From contig NC_004463.1 in the NCBI RefSeq assembly GCF_000011365.1, positions 5,752,001 to 5,816,000 of the forward strand: a stretch of DNA of 64,000 bases, written 5' to 3'. Below are positions 52,770 through 61,999 of this stretch, one piece after another. Made by a program: the position numbers and the translations under genes. Position 1 is the first letter of the stretch, and each line of letters opens with the position of its first letter. Source of the DNA: Bradyrhizobium diazoefficiens USDA 110. GTDB taxonomy: Bacteria; Pseudomonadota; Alphaproteobacteria; Rhizobiales; Xanthobacteraceae. Below the pieces are notes generated by a model, which had not been told where the DNA came from, ran no database searches, and saw nothing but the letters and a program-made list of their open reading frames with translations.

Positions 52770-53027
52770 ATGCCGAAGAAGGGAATCACGGGCCACGACG
52801 ACTGGGTTCTGACCGAAGCTCTCGCGACGGCGCTGGTCGCGCTGGAGCAGCTTGAGCCGAAGCACCAGCCGAACGCGCATATGGACGACATCCGCAAGAT
52901 GCTTGCGAACGGCAAGGAGCCGGCGGCGGTGAGCCTGCACCTCGCCCAGGCCAAATGCCGCCTGTTTCCCGATCTCGACCCGCTGGAGATCTACCGCGAA
53001 TACGGCATCGGCGAGGAATATGGCTGA
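52770..53027 (+). CDS. Hypothetical protein
   Basis: An 85-residue soluble protein (MPKKGITGHDDWVLTEALAT, KHQPNAHMDDIRKMLANGKE, LDPLEIYREYGIGEEYG), mostly helical. GGGG precedes the ATG by eight bases; an ATG five codons earlier is possible. I recall similar proteins in Bradyrhizobium core genomes but know no function. Confidence 0.6.
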   Translation: MPKKGITGHDDWVLTEALATALVALEQLEPKHQPNAHMDDIRKMLANGKEPAAVSLHLAQAKCRLFPDLDPLEIYREYGIGEEYG

Positions 53028-53041
53028 GGGGCTGGGTGCGT

Positions 53042-53182
53042 CATCGGTGCATCGTGCCCGACATCGGACGAGCTGCACAGCGCGTCCTCGACGATGACGA
53101 CCCTGAAGCCAAGATCGACAGCGCTCAGGACCGTCGACAGGACGCAGACGTCCGTCTCCGCCCGGATGTCGGCAACTTCCAA
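53042..53182 (-). pseudogene. C-terminal fragment of an isochorismatase-family hydrolase
   Basis: The minus-strand reading ETDVCVLSTVLSAVDLGFRV then VIVEDALCSSSDVGHDA is the C-terminal half of a cysteine hydrolase of the isochorismatase superfamily, including the catalytic Cys in TDVCV. The N-terminal half with Asp and Lys is absent and the end runs into unrelated residues. The remaining sequence between 53028 and 53508 holds nothing else recognisable. It is the same superfamily as the N-terminal piece at 11650. Confidence 0.7.
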
Positions 53183-53508
53183 CGCGCTGTCCCTCGTCGT
53201 CCTCCACCTTCAAACGCATGGCCGCGCGACGGCACGCGGCGAGTACATCGGCTGTCGACAGCCGTCGTTCCGCGGTCACCCGCGGTGGGCGAAGCCCCGC
53301 GCCATCAGCGCGCTCCATCACGCCGGCGAATCGCGGGATCGATTGACGGTGTCGGCGGAAGAACGAGGAAGTTCGCCGCGTTCGATCGGACCGGTCACGC
53401 GACGGCTCCGACCGACGCAAGCGGCGCGCGGAAGAGGACCGGCGTGATGCCAGTCCCGGGGCCTACATCAGAAAAACTTCAGGGATTTCAAAGCCAAATT
53501 CGGCCTTG

Positions 53509-53593
53509 TGGTGCGCTCGGAGGGACTCGAACCCCCACGATTTTACTCACTGCCACCTCAAGGCAGCGCGTCTACCAGTTCCGCCACGAGCGC
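53509..53593 (-). tRNA. tRNA-Leu(GAG)
   Basis: An 85-nt class II tRNA on the minus strand. Acceptor arms GCGCTCG / CGAGCGC, discriminator A and an encoded CCA end; D-arm GGCGGAACTGGTAGACGC; anticodon stem CTGCC / GGCAG around TTGAGGT, giving anticodon GAG; a long variable arm; T-arm GGGTTCGAGTCCC. It reads CUC/CUU leucine codons. Confidence 0.97.
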
Positions 53594-53758
53594 TTTGGGG
53601 ATGCCGGCCTGAGGCTTGAGGGCCGGCCGGATCAACGGCGCCGATCTAACAAATCCATCAGAGGGGTACAAGCCTGCAAAGACCCAGAATTCCACAAGCT
53701 TGGCAGGAAAGTTCCGGCCCTCCCCGCAGGATCGGCCTTTACCGCATGCCCGGGGCCG

Positions 53759-54001
53759 CTATCGCGTGCCCGGCGTGCGTGGCAGCATCTGCTTGACCTC
53801 GACCGCGATCCGGTTGCGGTCGACCAGCACGACGCCGGAGGCGACCGGCAGGTTGTTGGCCAAAACCTTGACCTCGTCGGCCTCGGTTGCATCCAGCTCG
53901 ATGATGGCGCCGCGGGAAAGACGTAATACCTGATGGATCGGCATGGTGGTCGTCCCGAGGACGACCATGAGATCCACGGTGACTTTATCGAGAGTGGGCA
54001 C
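53759..54001 (-). CDS. fliN: FliN-like flagellar motor switch protein
   Basis: An 80-residue SpoA-domain protein: LDKVTVDLMVVLGTTTMPIH, QVLRLSRGAIIELDATEADE, VKVLANNLPVASGVVLVDRN, RIAVEV. This is the C-terminal core of FliN that forms the C-ring ring with FliM. It starts at a GTG; no ATG is in frame above, though a short open stretch (QVAAVPTVP) could belong to a longer N-terminus. It lies alone, between a tRNA and lipB, with no other flagellar gene in the window. Confidence 0.85.
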   Translation of the reverse strand: MPTLDKVTVDLMVVLGTTTMPIHQVLRLSRGAIIELDATEADEVKVLANNLPVASGVVLVDRNRIAVEVKQMLPRTPGTR

Positions 54002-54068
54002 TGTCGGGACCGCCGCAACTTGAGACTGGCATTTGCGCCTGCAATCATCACCACGTTATGGTTAGCCA

Positions 54069-54818
54069 ATGGTTAATTCGCCTCAAAACCCCCGCCAAGA
54101 TCAGCGTCAAGACCTCGATCTGACGTCGTTTTCCGCCACAGGCGGCGAGCCCGTCGAGTGGCGGATTTCGGACGCGCCGGTGCCCTATCCGGAGGCTGTA
54201 GCCGCCATGGAGGCGCGGGTTGCCGCGATCGCGGCCGGCGAGGCCCCCGAGCTGGTCTGGCTGCTCGAACACCCCCCGCTCTACACCTCCGGCACCTCGG
54301 GCAAGGATTCGGACCTGCTCGATCCCCGATTCCCGACCTTCGCCACCGGGCGCGGCGGGCAGCTCACCTATCACGGGCCCGGCCAGCGGGTGGCCTACAT
54401 CATGCTCGACCTCAAGCGCCGCCGGCCTGATGTCCGGGCCTATGTCGCGAGCCTGGAGGAGCTGATCCTGAAGACGCTCGCCGCCTTCAACGTCCGCGGC
54501 GAACGGCGCGAGGACCGGGTCGGCGTCTGGGTGAAACGGCCCGACAAGGGCGACGGGTACGAGGACAAGATCGCCGCGATCGGCGTGCGGCTGAAGCGTT
54601 GGGTATCGTTCCACGGCATCGCCATCAATGTCGAGCCGGAGCTGTCGCATTTCGCAGGGATCGTGCCCTGCGGCGTCGCCGATCCCCGCTACGGCGTCAC
54701 CTCGCTGGTCGATCTCGGCCAGCTCGTGACGATGGCCGATGTCGATGTTGCGCTTCGGCAGGCGTTCGAAGAGCTGTTCGGACCGACCCGCGCGCTGGTG
54801 CCGGAAGCGGCCGCCTGA
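54069..54818 (+). CDS. lipB: Octanoyl-[ACP]:protein N-octanoyltransferase LipB
   Basis: A 249-residue enzyme that moves octanoyl groups from acyl carrier protein to the lipoyl domains of E2 and H proteins, the first step of protein lipoylation. Conserved parts: [31 protein letters not shown], the catalytic Lys in [17 protein letters not shown] and the catalytic Cys in GIVPCGV. It is cytoplasmic and typical of the core genome. It is divergent from fliN. Confidence 0.95.
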   Translation: MVNSPQNPRQDQRQDLDLTSFSATGGEPVEWRISDAPVPYPEAVAAMEARVAAIAAGEAPELVWLLEHPPLYTSGTSGKDSDLLDPRFPTFATGRGGQLTYHGPGQRVAYIMLDLKRRRPDVRAYVASLEELILKTLAAFNVRGERREDRVGVWVKRPDKGDGYEDKIAAIGVRLKRWVSFHGIAINVEPELSHFAGIVPCGVADPRYGVTSLVDLGQLVTMADVDVALRQAFEELFGPTRALVPEAAA

Positions 54819-55017
54819 CATTTTCCTGTTCGAGCCTGACCGCGCGAGTTCTCCGCTCGTAATGGAATCGGCTATGCTTGTTTCAGGTGCCGCCTACGCC
54901 TCCCCCCTCCGCCGGGAAAGCAGCCCTCATGCCGGGCGAGTTGATCATCGGCCGACTGTTCGAGCGCCAGGCATAAGGAGGGGTTGCGATCCATGCTCGC
55001 AATGGGAGGTTTTGACG

Positions 55018-55818
55018 ATGAGACTCTCTGCACCCATCTATCATCTGAAGCGCAAGGCGAAGCGCCTGTCCCGCGAGGAAGGCATTCCGCTCCACGACGC
55101 GCTTGACCGCATCGCCACGACGGAAGGGTTTTCCGCCTGGAGCATGCTTGCGGCAAAAGCCGCCGCGATGACGCCGGCCAATCGGCTGTTCCCGCAATTC
55201 CGGCCGGGTGACCTGGTGCTGGTCGGGGCGCGCCCCGGTCAGGGCAAGACGCTGATGAGCCTCGAGCTTGCCGTGGAGGCGATGAAGTCGGGCCATCGCG
55301 CCGCGTTCTTCTCGCTCGAATACACCGGGAAGGATGTGCTGGACCGCCTTCGCGCGATCGGCGTCGATCCCGCGCAATTCGCTGACATGTTCGAGGTCGA
55401 TTGCTCGGACGCGATCAGCGCCGATTACGTTGTCAAGCAGATGGCCGCAGCACCCCGCGGCACGGTCGTGGTGATCGACTATCTGCAACTGCTCGACCAG
55501 CGGCGGGAAAACCCCGACGTGACCGTTCAGGTGCGCGCACTAAAATCGTTCGCGCGCGACAAGGGGCTGATCGTCGTCTTCATCTCGCAGATCGACCGGT
55601 CCTATGATCCCTCAGTCAAGCCGTGCCCCGACCTCGACGATGTCCGCCTGCCGAACCCGCTGGATCTGAAGCTGTTCGACAAGCGTGCTTCCTCAACAAT
55701 TCCGAGGTTCAGTTCCGGGCGGCGAGCTGACGGCTTCAGGCCGCGGGTGGGATGGTTCACCCGCGGCCTGCAACATCATGCTGCCTTCAGGGCAACCTCG
55801 AGCTTGCCGGCGATGTAG
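55018..55818 (+). CDS. DnaB-like helicase C-domain protein with 3' frameshift
   Basis: A 266-residue RecA-fold ATPase. After a helical N-terminus (MRLSAPIYHLKRKAKRLSRE) come Walker A VGARPGQGKTLMSLEL, Walker B VVVIDYLQLLDQ and FISQIDRSYDP. After DLKLFDK the natural ending CFLNNSEVQFRAAS and a stop at 55728-55730 is found one frame away: a single base is missing near 55683. The encoded protein therefore ends in about 40 foreign residues that overlap the tautomerase gene. GGGAGG precedes the ATG. The role in DNA metabolism is unproven. Confidence 0.8.
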   Translation: MRLSAPIYHLKRKAKRLSREEGIPLHDALDRIATTEGFSAWSMLAAKAAAMTPANRLFPQFRPGDLVLVGARPGQGKTLMSLELAVEAMKSGHRAAFFSLEYTGKDVLDRLRAIGVDPAQFADMFEVDCSDAISADYVVKQMAAAPRGTVVVIDYLQLLDQRRENPDVTVQVRALKSFARDKGLIVVFISQIDRSYDPSVKPCPDLDDVRLPNPLDLKLFDKRASSTIPRFSSGRRADGFRPRVGWFTRGLQHHAAFRATSSLPAM

Positions 55819-56198
55819 CGGCGCTCCTGGGTCAGGCCGCCAAAGCCGTAGGCGTCGCCCTTGACCTCGTCGACATGCAGATAGGTCTCGGGATGAAGCG
55901 GGCCCAAAATCTCGGCCATGCGCTTGAACATCGCGGCGAGATAGGCCGCCTTCTCGTCCTTGGTGTTGGTGCCTTCGCTGACGTGGATGTCGATCCAGTA
56001 GCTGGCAAGCTTCTGCTCGGCGAGCGACCTGCCGCCGGCGAACCAGTCGCCGGCATCGACGGACTTCACGATGATGGCGGTCACCTTGGGATCCTTGTGC
56101 AGGATTTTTGCGGTGAGTTCGGACACGGCGCTGGCGATGTCGGCCTTCAGCGAAGGCGATTGGCGCGAGGTGGTGTAGGACACGGTGATCAGGGGCAT
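55776..56198 (-). CDS. Tautomerase-family protein (4-oxalocrotonate tautomerase-like)
   Basis: A 140-residue protein beginning MPLITVSYTTSRQSPSLKAD; after removal of Met, Pro-1 is the catalytic base of the superfamily. The length corresponds to the longer MIF/CHMI-like tautomerases. It is divergent from the LysR regulator at 56312, which probably controls it. The substrate is unknown. An ATG five codons earlier is in frame but would bury Pro-1. Confidence 0.85.
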   Translation of the reverse strand: MPLITVSYTTSRQSPSLKADIASAVSELTAKILHKDPKVTAIIVKSVDAGDWFAGGRSLAEQKLASYWIDIHVSEGTNTKDEKAAYLAAMFKRMAEILGPLHPETYLHVDEVKGDAYGFGGLTQERRYIAGKLEVALKAA

Positions 56199-56311
56199 GG
56201 TCGTTCTCCTCAAGATGCCGCACTGGCGTTGCGCGGTGGTGATGAGAAGCTAGACCTCCCCGCGTCATTTTGATATATTATCTATATTGATACCAGTGAT
56301 AACTAATCATA
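56199..56311. promoter_or_regulatory. Divergent control region, tautomerase / LysR
   Basis: A 113-base gap that is AT-rich for this genome near 56265-56311. It contains small dyads such as TATC-N6-GATA and TGAT-N5-ATCA, the kind of T-N11-A-like sites bound by LysR proteins. The exact operator cannot be fixed by eye. Confidence 0.5.
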
Positions 56312-57163
56312 ATGACAGCCACCCTCGACATCGCCACCGTCCAGGCCTTCCTGCTGGTCGCCGACCTCCAGAGCTTTACCCGCGCCGCGGAAGCGCTCGG
56401 CACGACGCAGGCAGCGGTCAGCCTCAAGCTCCAGCGGCTGGAGACGCTGCTCCGCAAACGTCTCGTCGAGCGCTCGCCGCGCGCGGTACGGCTCACCGCC
56501 GACGGTGCCGCGTTCCTCGATCGCGCCCGTGCGCTGATGGAAGCGCATGACCGCGCGCTGTCCGGCGATACTTCGACTGCACAATCCCTCTCGCTCGGCA
56601 TCTCCGACCACGCCGCCGGCCCCGAACTGGTGCCGCTGCTCGAACGTCTGCACGCGATGTCTTCGAATCTCACGCTCGCCGTCACCATCGGCTTCTCGCG
56701 CGAGATGCAGGACGCTTACGACACGGGCGAGCTGGATGCGGTGATCGTCCGCCAGGAAGGCAGCCGCCGCGGCGGCGAGAAGCTCGCCGAGGACGAGTTT
56801 TGCTGGTTCGCGTCACGACGCTTCACGCTGCCGAAGGGTGAGCCGCTGCCGCTCGCGACGCTCGCCCCGCCCTGCGGCGTTCGCGCCATTGCGGTCCGCG
56901 CGCTCGACAAGGCCGGCCTCGCCTGGCGCGAACGTTTTGTCGGAGGCGGCGTCACCGCAGTGGTCGCTGCCGCGCTTGCCGGACTTGCCATCGCGCCGCT
57001 GGCGCGGCGGATCGCGCCTCCCGGGCTGATCGACATCGGGCCCGCGCACAAGCTGCCGAAACTCGGCAGCTCGAAGGTGATGCTGCATTCGAAGGTCAGC
57101 GATCCCGCGAAGCTGGCGGCGCTGCGGGCGGTGGCGGCGACGTTCAAGAGCGTTGCCGCCTGA
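56312..57163 (+). CDS. LysR-family transcriptional regulator
   Basis: A 283-residue regulator. Winged HTH at residues 5-65 (TVQAFLLVADLQSFTRAAEA, GTTQAAVSLKLQRLETLL), then a periplasmic-binding-protein-like effector domain (SLSLGISDHAAGPELVPLLE, GELDAVIVRQEG). It is divergent from the tautomerase gene, the normal arrangement for a LysR regulator and its target. Confidence 0.9.
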   Translation: MTATLDIATVQAFLLVADLQSFTRAAEALGTTQAAVSLKLQRLETLLRKRLVERSPRAVRLTADGAAFLDRARALMEAHDRALSGDTSTAQSLSLGISDHAAGPELVPLLERLHAMSSNLTLAVTIGFSREMQDAYDTGELDAVIVRQEGSRRGGEKLAEDEFCWFASRRFTLPKGEPLPLATLAPPCGVRAIAVRALDKAGLAWRERFVGGGVTAVVAAALAGLAIAPLARRIAPPGLIDIGPAHKLPKLGSSKVMLHSKVSDPAKLAALRAVAATFKSVAA

Positions 57164-57174
57164 CGTCCATCACC

Positions 57175-58611
57175 TCACAAGATCGCCTCGAACGCGCTGC
57201 GCAGCGTCTCGTGCCGGAACACAAAACCGCGGCTCAGCGCCTTGTTCGGCAGCACGCGCTGGCCACCGAGCAGAAGCTCGTCGGCAAAGCCGCCGCCGAT
57301 CCGGCGCAGTAGGCCGCCGGGGATGCGGAACACCGCGGGCCGATGCAGGCGGCGGCCGAGCTCCTCGGTGAACTTTGCGTTGGTGACCGGGATCGGCGCG
57401 GTGGCGTTGACGGGCCCAGTGAGATCGGGCGTCGCGATCACATAGGCGATCAGCCGGATCAGGTCGTCGCGCTCGATCCAGGACATCCACTGCCGCCCGG
57501 TGCCGAGCGGTCCGCCGAGGCCGAACTCGAACGGCGTCAGCATGCGCGTGATGAAGCCGCCTTCCGTGCCCAGCACGAGGCCGATGCGCAAATAGACCAC
57601 GCGCACGCCAAGCTCCTCCGCCGGCCGCGCCGCCTGCTCCCACGCCGCGCACAGTTCGTGGCTGAAGCAGGCATGCGACTTCGCCGACTCGGTCAGCACC
57701 TGGTCGGCCCACAGGCCGTACCAGCCGATCGCGGAGCCGCTGACGAGCACGTCGGGCTTGTGGTCGAGCCGCGCGATCAGTTTGACGACCTCGCCGGTCA
57801 TGTCGATGCGAGACTTCAGGATCTCCGCGCGCTTGGCCCCGGTCCAAAGGCCGTTGCCGATCGGCTCGCCGGCGAGATTGACGATGGCATCGATACGCAT
57901 ATCCGAGGCGAGCTGATCGAGGCTGGTGATCAGCGTCACCGGCGGCGGCAGCAGCTCGGCCTTCGCCGGGTTGCGAATGAGCGCGATGACGTGATGCCCT
58001 GCCGCGCTGAGGCTCGCCGCGAGGCGGCTGCCGATGAAGCCGGTGGCACCTGTGATCAGCACGGTCTTGCGCCCGGGGAGCTTTTCGACGAGCCCGTACG
58101 CCGGCACGCTCGTCATGCGGCCGAGCCGGCGCACCGCTGCAAAATCCCTGATCCCGCAGAGCGCTGCGCCGACCGCACAGGCGGTCGCTGCGATGCTGAG
58201 CAGACCTTGATACACGACGGTCACGCCGAACGGCCGCATCGCCCAGTCGATCAGGACCGGCAGCAGCAGGACGAGAATGGCGCCGTAGTTGATCGCAAGC
58301 AGCGTGTGGTTGATGCGCTCGCTCGGCGGCAATTTCCGGCTCAGATCCTCCTCGACGAAATCCATCAGCGTGATGACGACCTCGGCGACCAGCACCGCGA
58401 CGATCGAGAGCGCCAGCAGGCCATGAACCTCGAGCCAGCCGAGCACGAGGAACAACAGCGCGTAGAGCATGTTGCGGACGCCGTGCAGCTTCAGCTCGAA
58501 GCGCTGCGACGGACGCCAGGCCAGGCGCTCGGTGAATTCGTGGTGATAGAAGGTGTCGAACACGCCCATCGCGATCTGGACGGCGATGAGGATCCACAAC
58601 AGCGGCGTCAT
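57175..58611 (-). CDS. TIGR01777-family sugar-nucleotide epimerase-like protein with membrane N-terminus
   Basis: A 478-residue protein. Residues 1-150 contain four membrane helices (LLWILIAVQIAMGVFDTFYH, LYALLFLVLGWLEV, LALSIVAVLVAEVVITLMDF, AINYGAILVLLLPVLIDWAM). Residues 185-478 are an NAD(P)-binding epimerase of the TIGR01777 type: TVLITGATGFIGSRLAASL, DAIVNLAGEPI, SGSAIGWYG and a DUF1731 end (PNKALSRGFVFRHETLRSAF). It overlaps the DUF4166 gene by four bases. The substrate is unknown. Confidence 0.88.
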   Translation of the reverse strand: MTPLLWILIAVQIAMGVFDTFYHHEFTERLAWRPSQRFELKLHGVRNMLYALLFLVLGWLEVHGLLALSIVAVLVAEVVITLMDFVEEDLSRKLPPSERINHTLLAINYGAILVLLLPVLIDWAMRPFGVTVVYQGLLSIAATACAVGAALCGIRDFAAVRRLGRMTSVPAYGLVEKLPGRKTVLITGATGFIGSRLAASLSAAGHHVIALIRNPAKAELLPPPVTLITSLDQLASDMRIDAIVNLAGEPIGNGLWTGAKRAEILKSRIDMTGEVVKLIARLDHKPDVLVSGSAIGWYGLWADQVLTESAKSHACFSHELCAAWEQAARPAEELGVRVVYLRIGLVLGTEGGFITRMLTPFEFGLGGPLGTGRQWMSWIERDDLIRLIAYVIATPDLTGPVNATAPIPVTNAKFTEELGRRLHRPAVFRIPGGLLRRIGGGFADELLLGGQRVLPNKALSRGFVFRHETLRSAFEAIL

Positions 58612-59273
58612 GATACGGCCTCCCTGAAGGTGGCGGACTGGTGGATCAGCGCACCGTAACGCGGGTGACTGAGATCGAGGGTGAAGCGGAAGGCGCCCTC
58701 GCCGAGATCGCGATGCGTCACCGTGAGGTCGCCCGGCGTCAGCCATCGCGGCAACGGAATCCACAGGCTTCCGAGCTGGAGCCCGTAAGCGGCGCTGCGG
58801 AAGGTCAGCACCTGGTCCTCGACCGCGATGCGCAGCGCCATCGAGAGGCCGAAGCCGACATATTCCTCGAGCCCGGTCGGACCGGCGAAGCGCTTTGCGG
58901 AATGGATCACCTGCGGAAAGCCGCGCTTGCGCGCGCAGATGCGCGTCCAGGTCTGGCCGCCGCTGGCGCCGTCCTCGGTGACGGTGACGATCATCGGCAC
59001 GCCGGTGTCGCGGCCGGTCGGCAATGGCCCGCCGATCAGGCGTACGAGCTGCGCGAGCCACCAGCCGATGTCGCTGAAAGCGACCTCGTCGACGACGCCG
59101 ACATAAACGACGCTGTCGCCGTCAGCGACGCGCTTGGAAAAGCGCCGCCAGGTCGCGAGCGGCAGGCGGCCCCAATCCTCGTCCGACAGCAACGCACGGA
59201 AGCGGCGGTCGTCGAGCAATTTGGCGTGAGTGGGAAGAGATGCGCTGGAACCTGATAATCGAGCCGACGTCAT
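58608..59273 (-). CDS. DUF4166 protein
   Basis: A 221-residue protein with ATWRRFSKRVADGDSVVYVG, GPLPTGRDTGVPMIVTVTED and a beta-rich end (RYGALIHQSATFRE). DUF4166 is often fused to, or encoded next to, TIGR01777-type or saccharopine-dehydrogenase-like proteins; here the downstream gene is such an epimerase and the two are translationally coupled (ATGA). Function unknown. Confidence 0.8.
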   Translation of the reverse strand: MTSARLSGSSASLPTHAKLLDDRRFRALLSDEDWGRLPLATWRRFSKRVADGDSVVYVGVVDEVAFSDIGWWLAQLVRLIGGPLPTGRDTGVPMIVTVTEDGASGGQTWTRICARKRGFPQVIHSAKRFAGPTGLEEYVGFGLSMALRIAVEDQVLTFRSAAYGLQLGSLWIPLPRWLTPGDLTVTHRDLGEGAFRFTLDLSHPRYGALIHQSATFREAVS

Positions 59274-59289
59274 CGCACCCTCCCCGACG

Positions 59290-59847
59290 CTATTTGACCT
59301 TGCCCAGCGGCAGCAGGTTGACGACCTTCTCGCCAAGCCGCATCAGGGCGACCAGCCGCGGCCGCGGCACCTTCAGCATCTGCATGAACCAGTGGTCGGC
59401 GAGCTCGGTGAAGGCGAGCATCTCCTTCAGCCGTTTGCTCGCGACCGGATTGATGGTCGGATCGTCGGCGGCATCGGACACGCAGGCCCGGAGCGCTACG
59501 ATCGCTGGATCGAGCTCCCGCTCCTTGCGCCGCGCCGCGATCCGGGCCGCAACCTCCCAGATGTCGGTCTCGGCTTCGAAATGATCGCGGCGGTCGCCGA
59601 GGATCGGCACCCGCCGGATCAGGCTCCAGGCCAGCAGCTCCTTGATCGAGTTGGAGACGTTGGAGCGCGCCATGCCGAGCGTGTCGGCGATGTCCTCGGC
59701 GGTCATCGGCGCTTCCGCCAGATAGAGCAGCCCGTGGATCTGGCTGACCGAGCGGTTGACGCCCCATTCGTCGCCCATGTCGCCCCAATGCAGGATGAAG
59801 CGCTCGACGGCGGCAGGGAGTTTCTTCTTTCCGGTTGCTTCTGTCAT
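59290..59847 (-). CDS. GbsR/MarR-type transcriptional regulator
   Basis: A 185-residue regulator. The winged helix is at residues 20-85 (WGVNRSVSQIHGLLYLAEAP, MTAEDIADTLGMARSNVSNS, ELLAWSLIRRVPILGDRRDH), followed by a helical dimer region. It lies 16 bases before DUF4166 in the same direction, so it probably controls the DUF4166-epimerase unit and itself. Confidence 0.85.
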   Translation of the reverse strand: MTEATGKKKLPAAVERFILHWGDMGDEWGVNRSVSQIHGLLYLAEAPMTAEDIADTLGMARSNVSNSIKELLAWSLIRRVPILGDRRDHFEAETDIWEVAARIAARRKERELDPAIVALRACVSDAADDPTINPVASKRLKEMLAFTELADHWFMQMLKVPRPRLVALMRLGEKVVNLLPLGKVK

Positions 59848-60002
59848 AACAGAAATATCTGACGGATGAGATTGACTGTCAAGTGCTCCCCGGCGGCCTG
59901 TCCCCCTGCATACCGTCCGCTGCATTTGCCTAAAAACTTCCCAGAGGCCAGGAACCAAACGACTTATTCAGCGTTTGCACGGGTCGAGGCAGGGTGTCCG
60001 AA

Positions 60003-61523
60003 ATGGTTAGAAAGTCCAATCAGCAGAGAGACTTGTTCGAGAGCGAACGCAGTTTCCGGCTGTTGGTCGAAGGGGTTGCCGACTACGCCCTGTACATGCT
60101 CGATCCCAAGGGGATCATCACGAGCTGGAATATCGGTGGCGAGCGCATCAAGGGCTATTCGCCCCAGGAGATCGTCGGCCAGCATTTTTCGCGTTTCTAC
60201 ACCGAGACCGACCGGGCCAACGGCAAGCCCGCCCGCGCCCTCGGCATCGCCCGCGACAAGGGCCGCTACGAGGAGGAAGGCTGGCGCGTCCGCAAGGACG
60301 GTACCTTCTTCTGGGCGAGCGTCGTGATCGACCCGATCTACGAGGACGGCGAGCTCATCGGCTTCGCGAAGATCACGCGCGACATCACCGAGCGACGCAA
60401 CACGGAGCTCAAGCTCGAGGCGATGCAGAAGCAGCTTGCCGAATCCCAGAAGTTCGACGCGCTCGGCCAGCTCACCGGCGGCGTCGCCCACGATTTCAAT
60501 AATCTCCTGATGATCATCAGCGGCAGCCTTCACACCCTGAAGCGGGGCGCCGACGACGGTGCCAAGCTCCAGCGCGCGATCTCGGCGATCGAGACTGCGA
60601 CCCGGCGCGGCGCCGCGCTGACCAACCAGCTCCTCACCTTCGCGCGGCGACAGAGCGTCAACCCGCAGGCGATCGATCTTGCCGAGCGCATCGGGGCGAT
60701 CCGCGAGGTGCTCGAGGCCGGCGTCGGCAGCGCCGTGCGCCTCGCCTTCGACATCGCCCGCGAGGTCTGGCCGATCAGAACCGACGTCTCGGAGTTCGAG
60801 ACCGCGCTGCTCAATCTCGTCATCAATGCCCGCGATGCGATGCCCGACGGCGGCACGGTGACGATCCGCGCCCGCAACGTCGTGCTGGACGAAGCTCCGC
60901 TCGCCGGCGAGTTCGTGGCGATCGACGTCGCCGACACCGGACTCGGCATTCCCGCCGACGTCGTCGACAAGATTTTCGAGCCGTTCTTCACCACCAAGCC
61001 GATCGGCAAGGGCACCGGTCTCGGCCTGTCCCAGGTGCACGGCTTTGCGCACCAGGCCGACGGCACGGTGAAGGTCGCAAGCGAGCTCGGCAAGGGCACG
61101 ACTTTCAGCATCCTGCTGCCGCGCGGACGGGATGTGCCGGCGCGGGAAACGGCGGAAGCGGTGCCGTTCCGCGGCGCCGGCACGGTGCTGCTGGTCGAGG
61201 ACAATCCGGATGTCGCCATCGTCAGCATCGGTCTGCTGGAGCAGCTCGGCTACCGCGTTCGCCGCGTCCCCGACGCGGAATCCGCGCTGCGCGAGCTCGA
61301 GCAAAACGGCGTCGATTTCGTCTTTTCGGACATCGTGATGCCCGGCAAGATGGACGGCCTCACCCTCGCCCATCATCTGCGCCTGATCCGCCCCGGCCTG
61401 CCGATCCTGCTCGCCACCGGCTACAGCGAGGCCGCCGCCGACGTGCGCGGCGATTTCCCGATCCTGCGCAAGCCCTACGAGATCCACGAGCTGAGCGAAG
61501 CAATCGCGAAGCTGCCGAGGTGA
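60003..61523 (+). CDS. PAS-hybrid sensor histidine kinase
   Basis: A 506-residue cytoplasmic sensor without membrane helices. PAS domain at residues 15-130 (SFRLLVEGVADYALYMLDPK, GWRVRKDGTFFWASVVIDPI), HisKA with phospho-His (FDALGQLTGGVAHDFNNLLM), HATPase (ALLNLVINARDAMPDGG, VADTGLGIP, GTGLGLSQVHG) and a C-terminal receiver with phospho-Asp (DFVFSDIVMPGKMDG). An ATG with AGGCAGG nine bases ahead is preferred over the GTG at 59994. No response-regulator gene is adjacent, so it may pass phosphate to a distant partner. Confidence 0.92.
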   Translation: MVRKSNQQRDLFESERSFRLLVEGVADYALYMLDPKGIITSWNIGGERIKGYSPQEIVGQHFSRFYTETDRANGKPARALGIARDKGRYEEEGWRVRKDGTFFWASVVIDPIYEDGELIGFAKITRDITERRNTELKLEAMQKQLAESQKFDALGQLTGGVAHDFNNLLMIISGSLHTLKRGADDGAKLQRAISAIETATRRGAALTNQLLTFARRQSVNPQAIDLAERIGAIREVLEAGVGSAVRLAFDIAREVWPIRTDVSEFETALLNLVINARDAMPDGGTVTIRARNVVLDEAPLAGEFVAIDVADTGLGIPADVVDKIFEPFFTTKPIGKGTGLGLSQVHGFAHQADGTVKVASELGKGTTFSILLPRGRDVPARETAEAVPFRGAGTVLLVEDNPDVAIVSIGLLEQLGYRVRRVPDAESALRELEQNGVDFVFSDIVMPGKMDGLTLAHHLRLIRPGLPILLATGYSEAAADVRGDFPILRKPYEIHELSEAIAKLPR

Positions 61524-61526
61524 TCT

Positions 61527-61672
61527 TCACCTCTCCCCGCTTGCGGGGAGAGGTCGAATTCGATCGCAGATCGAATTCGGGTGAGGGGGTACAGGTCACT
61601 CGACGACCACTCGTGTTGAGAGAGGCTCCTCACCCCAACCCTCTCCCCGTAAGAACGGGGTGAGGGAGCACA
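61527..61672. repeat. Composite palindromic intergenic repeat
   Basis: Contains CTCTCCCCGCTTGCGGGGAG (hairpin), a GAATTCGATC / GATCGAATTC inverted pair, and CTCACCCCAACCCTCTCCCC. I recall this composite as a common intergenic repeat in Bradyrhizobium. It may also act as terminator for the kinase and for acylphosphatase, which converge here. Confidence 0.65.
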
Positions 61673-61699
61673 CCATCTGTGTGGAACGAGGTGTAGCTC

Positions 61700-61999
61700 T
61701 CAAACCGTCGGCAACACCGAGAACTTCTCCCCTGCCCTGCGCAGGTTCAGCTCATCCGCACCGGCCGTCTCGCTGGTGACACTGTCGACGCGCGAGGATG
61801 GCGGACCATGGCGGCATAGCGCGACCATGTCGGCGACGTGGTTCGGCGCGCCCGCGAACAACGCTTCGACGCTGCCGTCGCGGCGGTTGCGGACCCAGCC
61901 TTCGAGGCCGCTCGCGGTGGCCTGGTATTCGACCCAGGCACGATAGCCGACGCCCTGCACGCGGCCGCGGATCATGACCTGGAGGATCGCCCGGCTCAT
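61700..61999 (-). CDS. acyP: Acylphosphatase
   Basis: A 99-residue enzyme that hydrolyses acyl phosphates. The active-site loop [16 protein letters not shown] supplies Arg, and [17 protein letters not shown] supplies Asn. It overlaps the end of the upstream gene by four bases, so translation is coupled. Confidence 0.93.
   Translation of the reverse strand: MSRAILQVMIRGRVQGVGYRAWVEYQATASGLEGWVRNRRDGSVEALFAGAPNHVADMVALCRHGPPSSRVDSVTSETAGADELNLRRAGEKFSVLPTV

Noticed and set aside
53509..53593. tRNA-Leu as integration site of the accessory region
   Set aside because: It lies inside core-type genes about 8 kb from the accessory part, with no integrase and no repeated 3' end seen near the island.
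57170..58597. 475-codon minus-strand frame overlapping the epimerase gene in another frame
   Set aside because: It is Arg/Ala-rich; the membrane helices and NAD-binding motif are in the frame of 57175-58611.
59964..61487. 507-codon minus-strand frame opposite the histidine kinase
   Set aside because: The kinase and receiver motifs are all on the plus strand.
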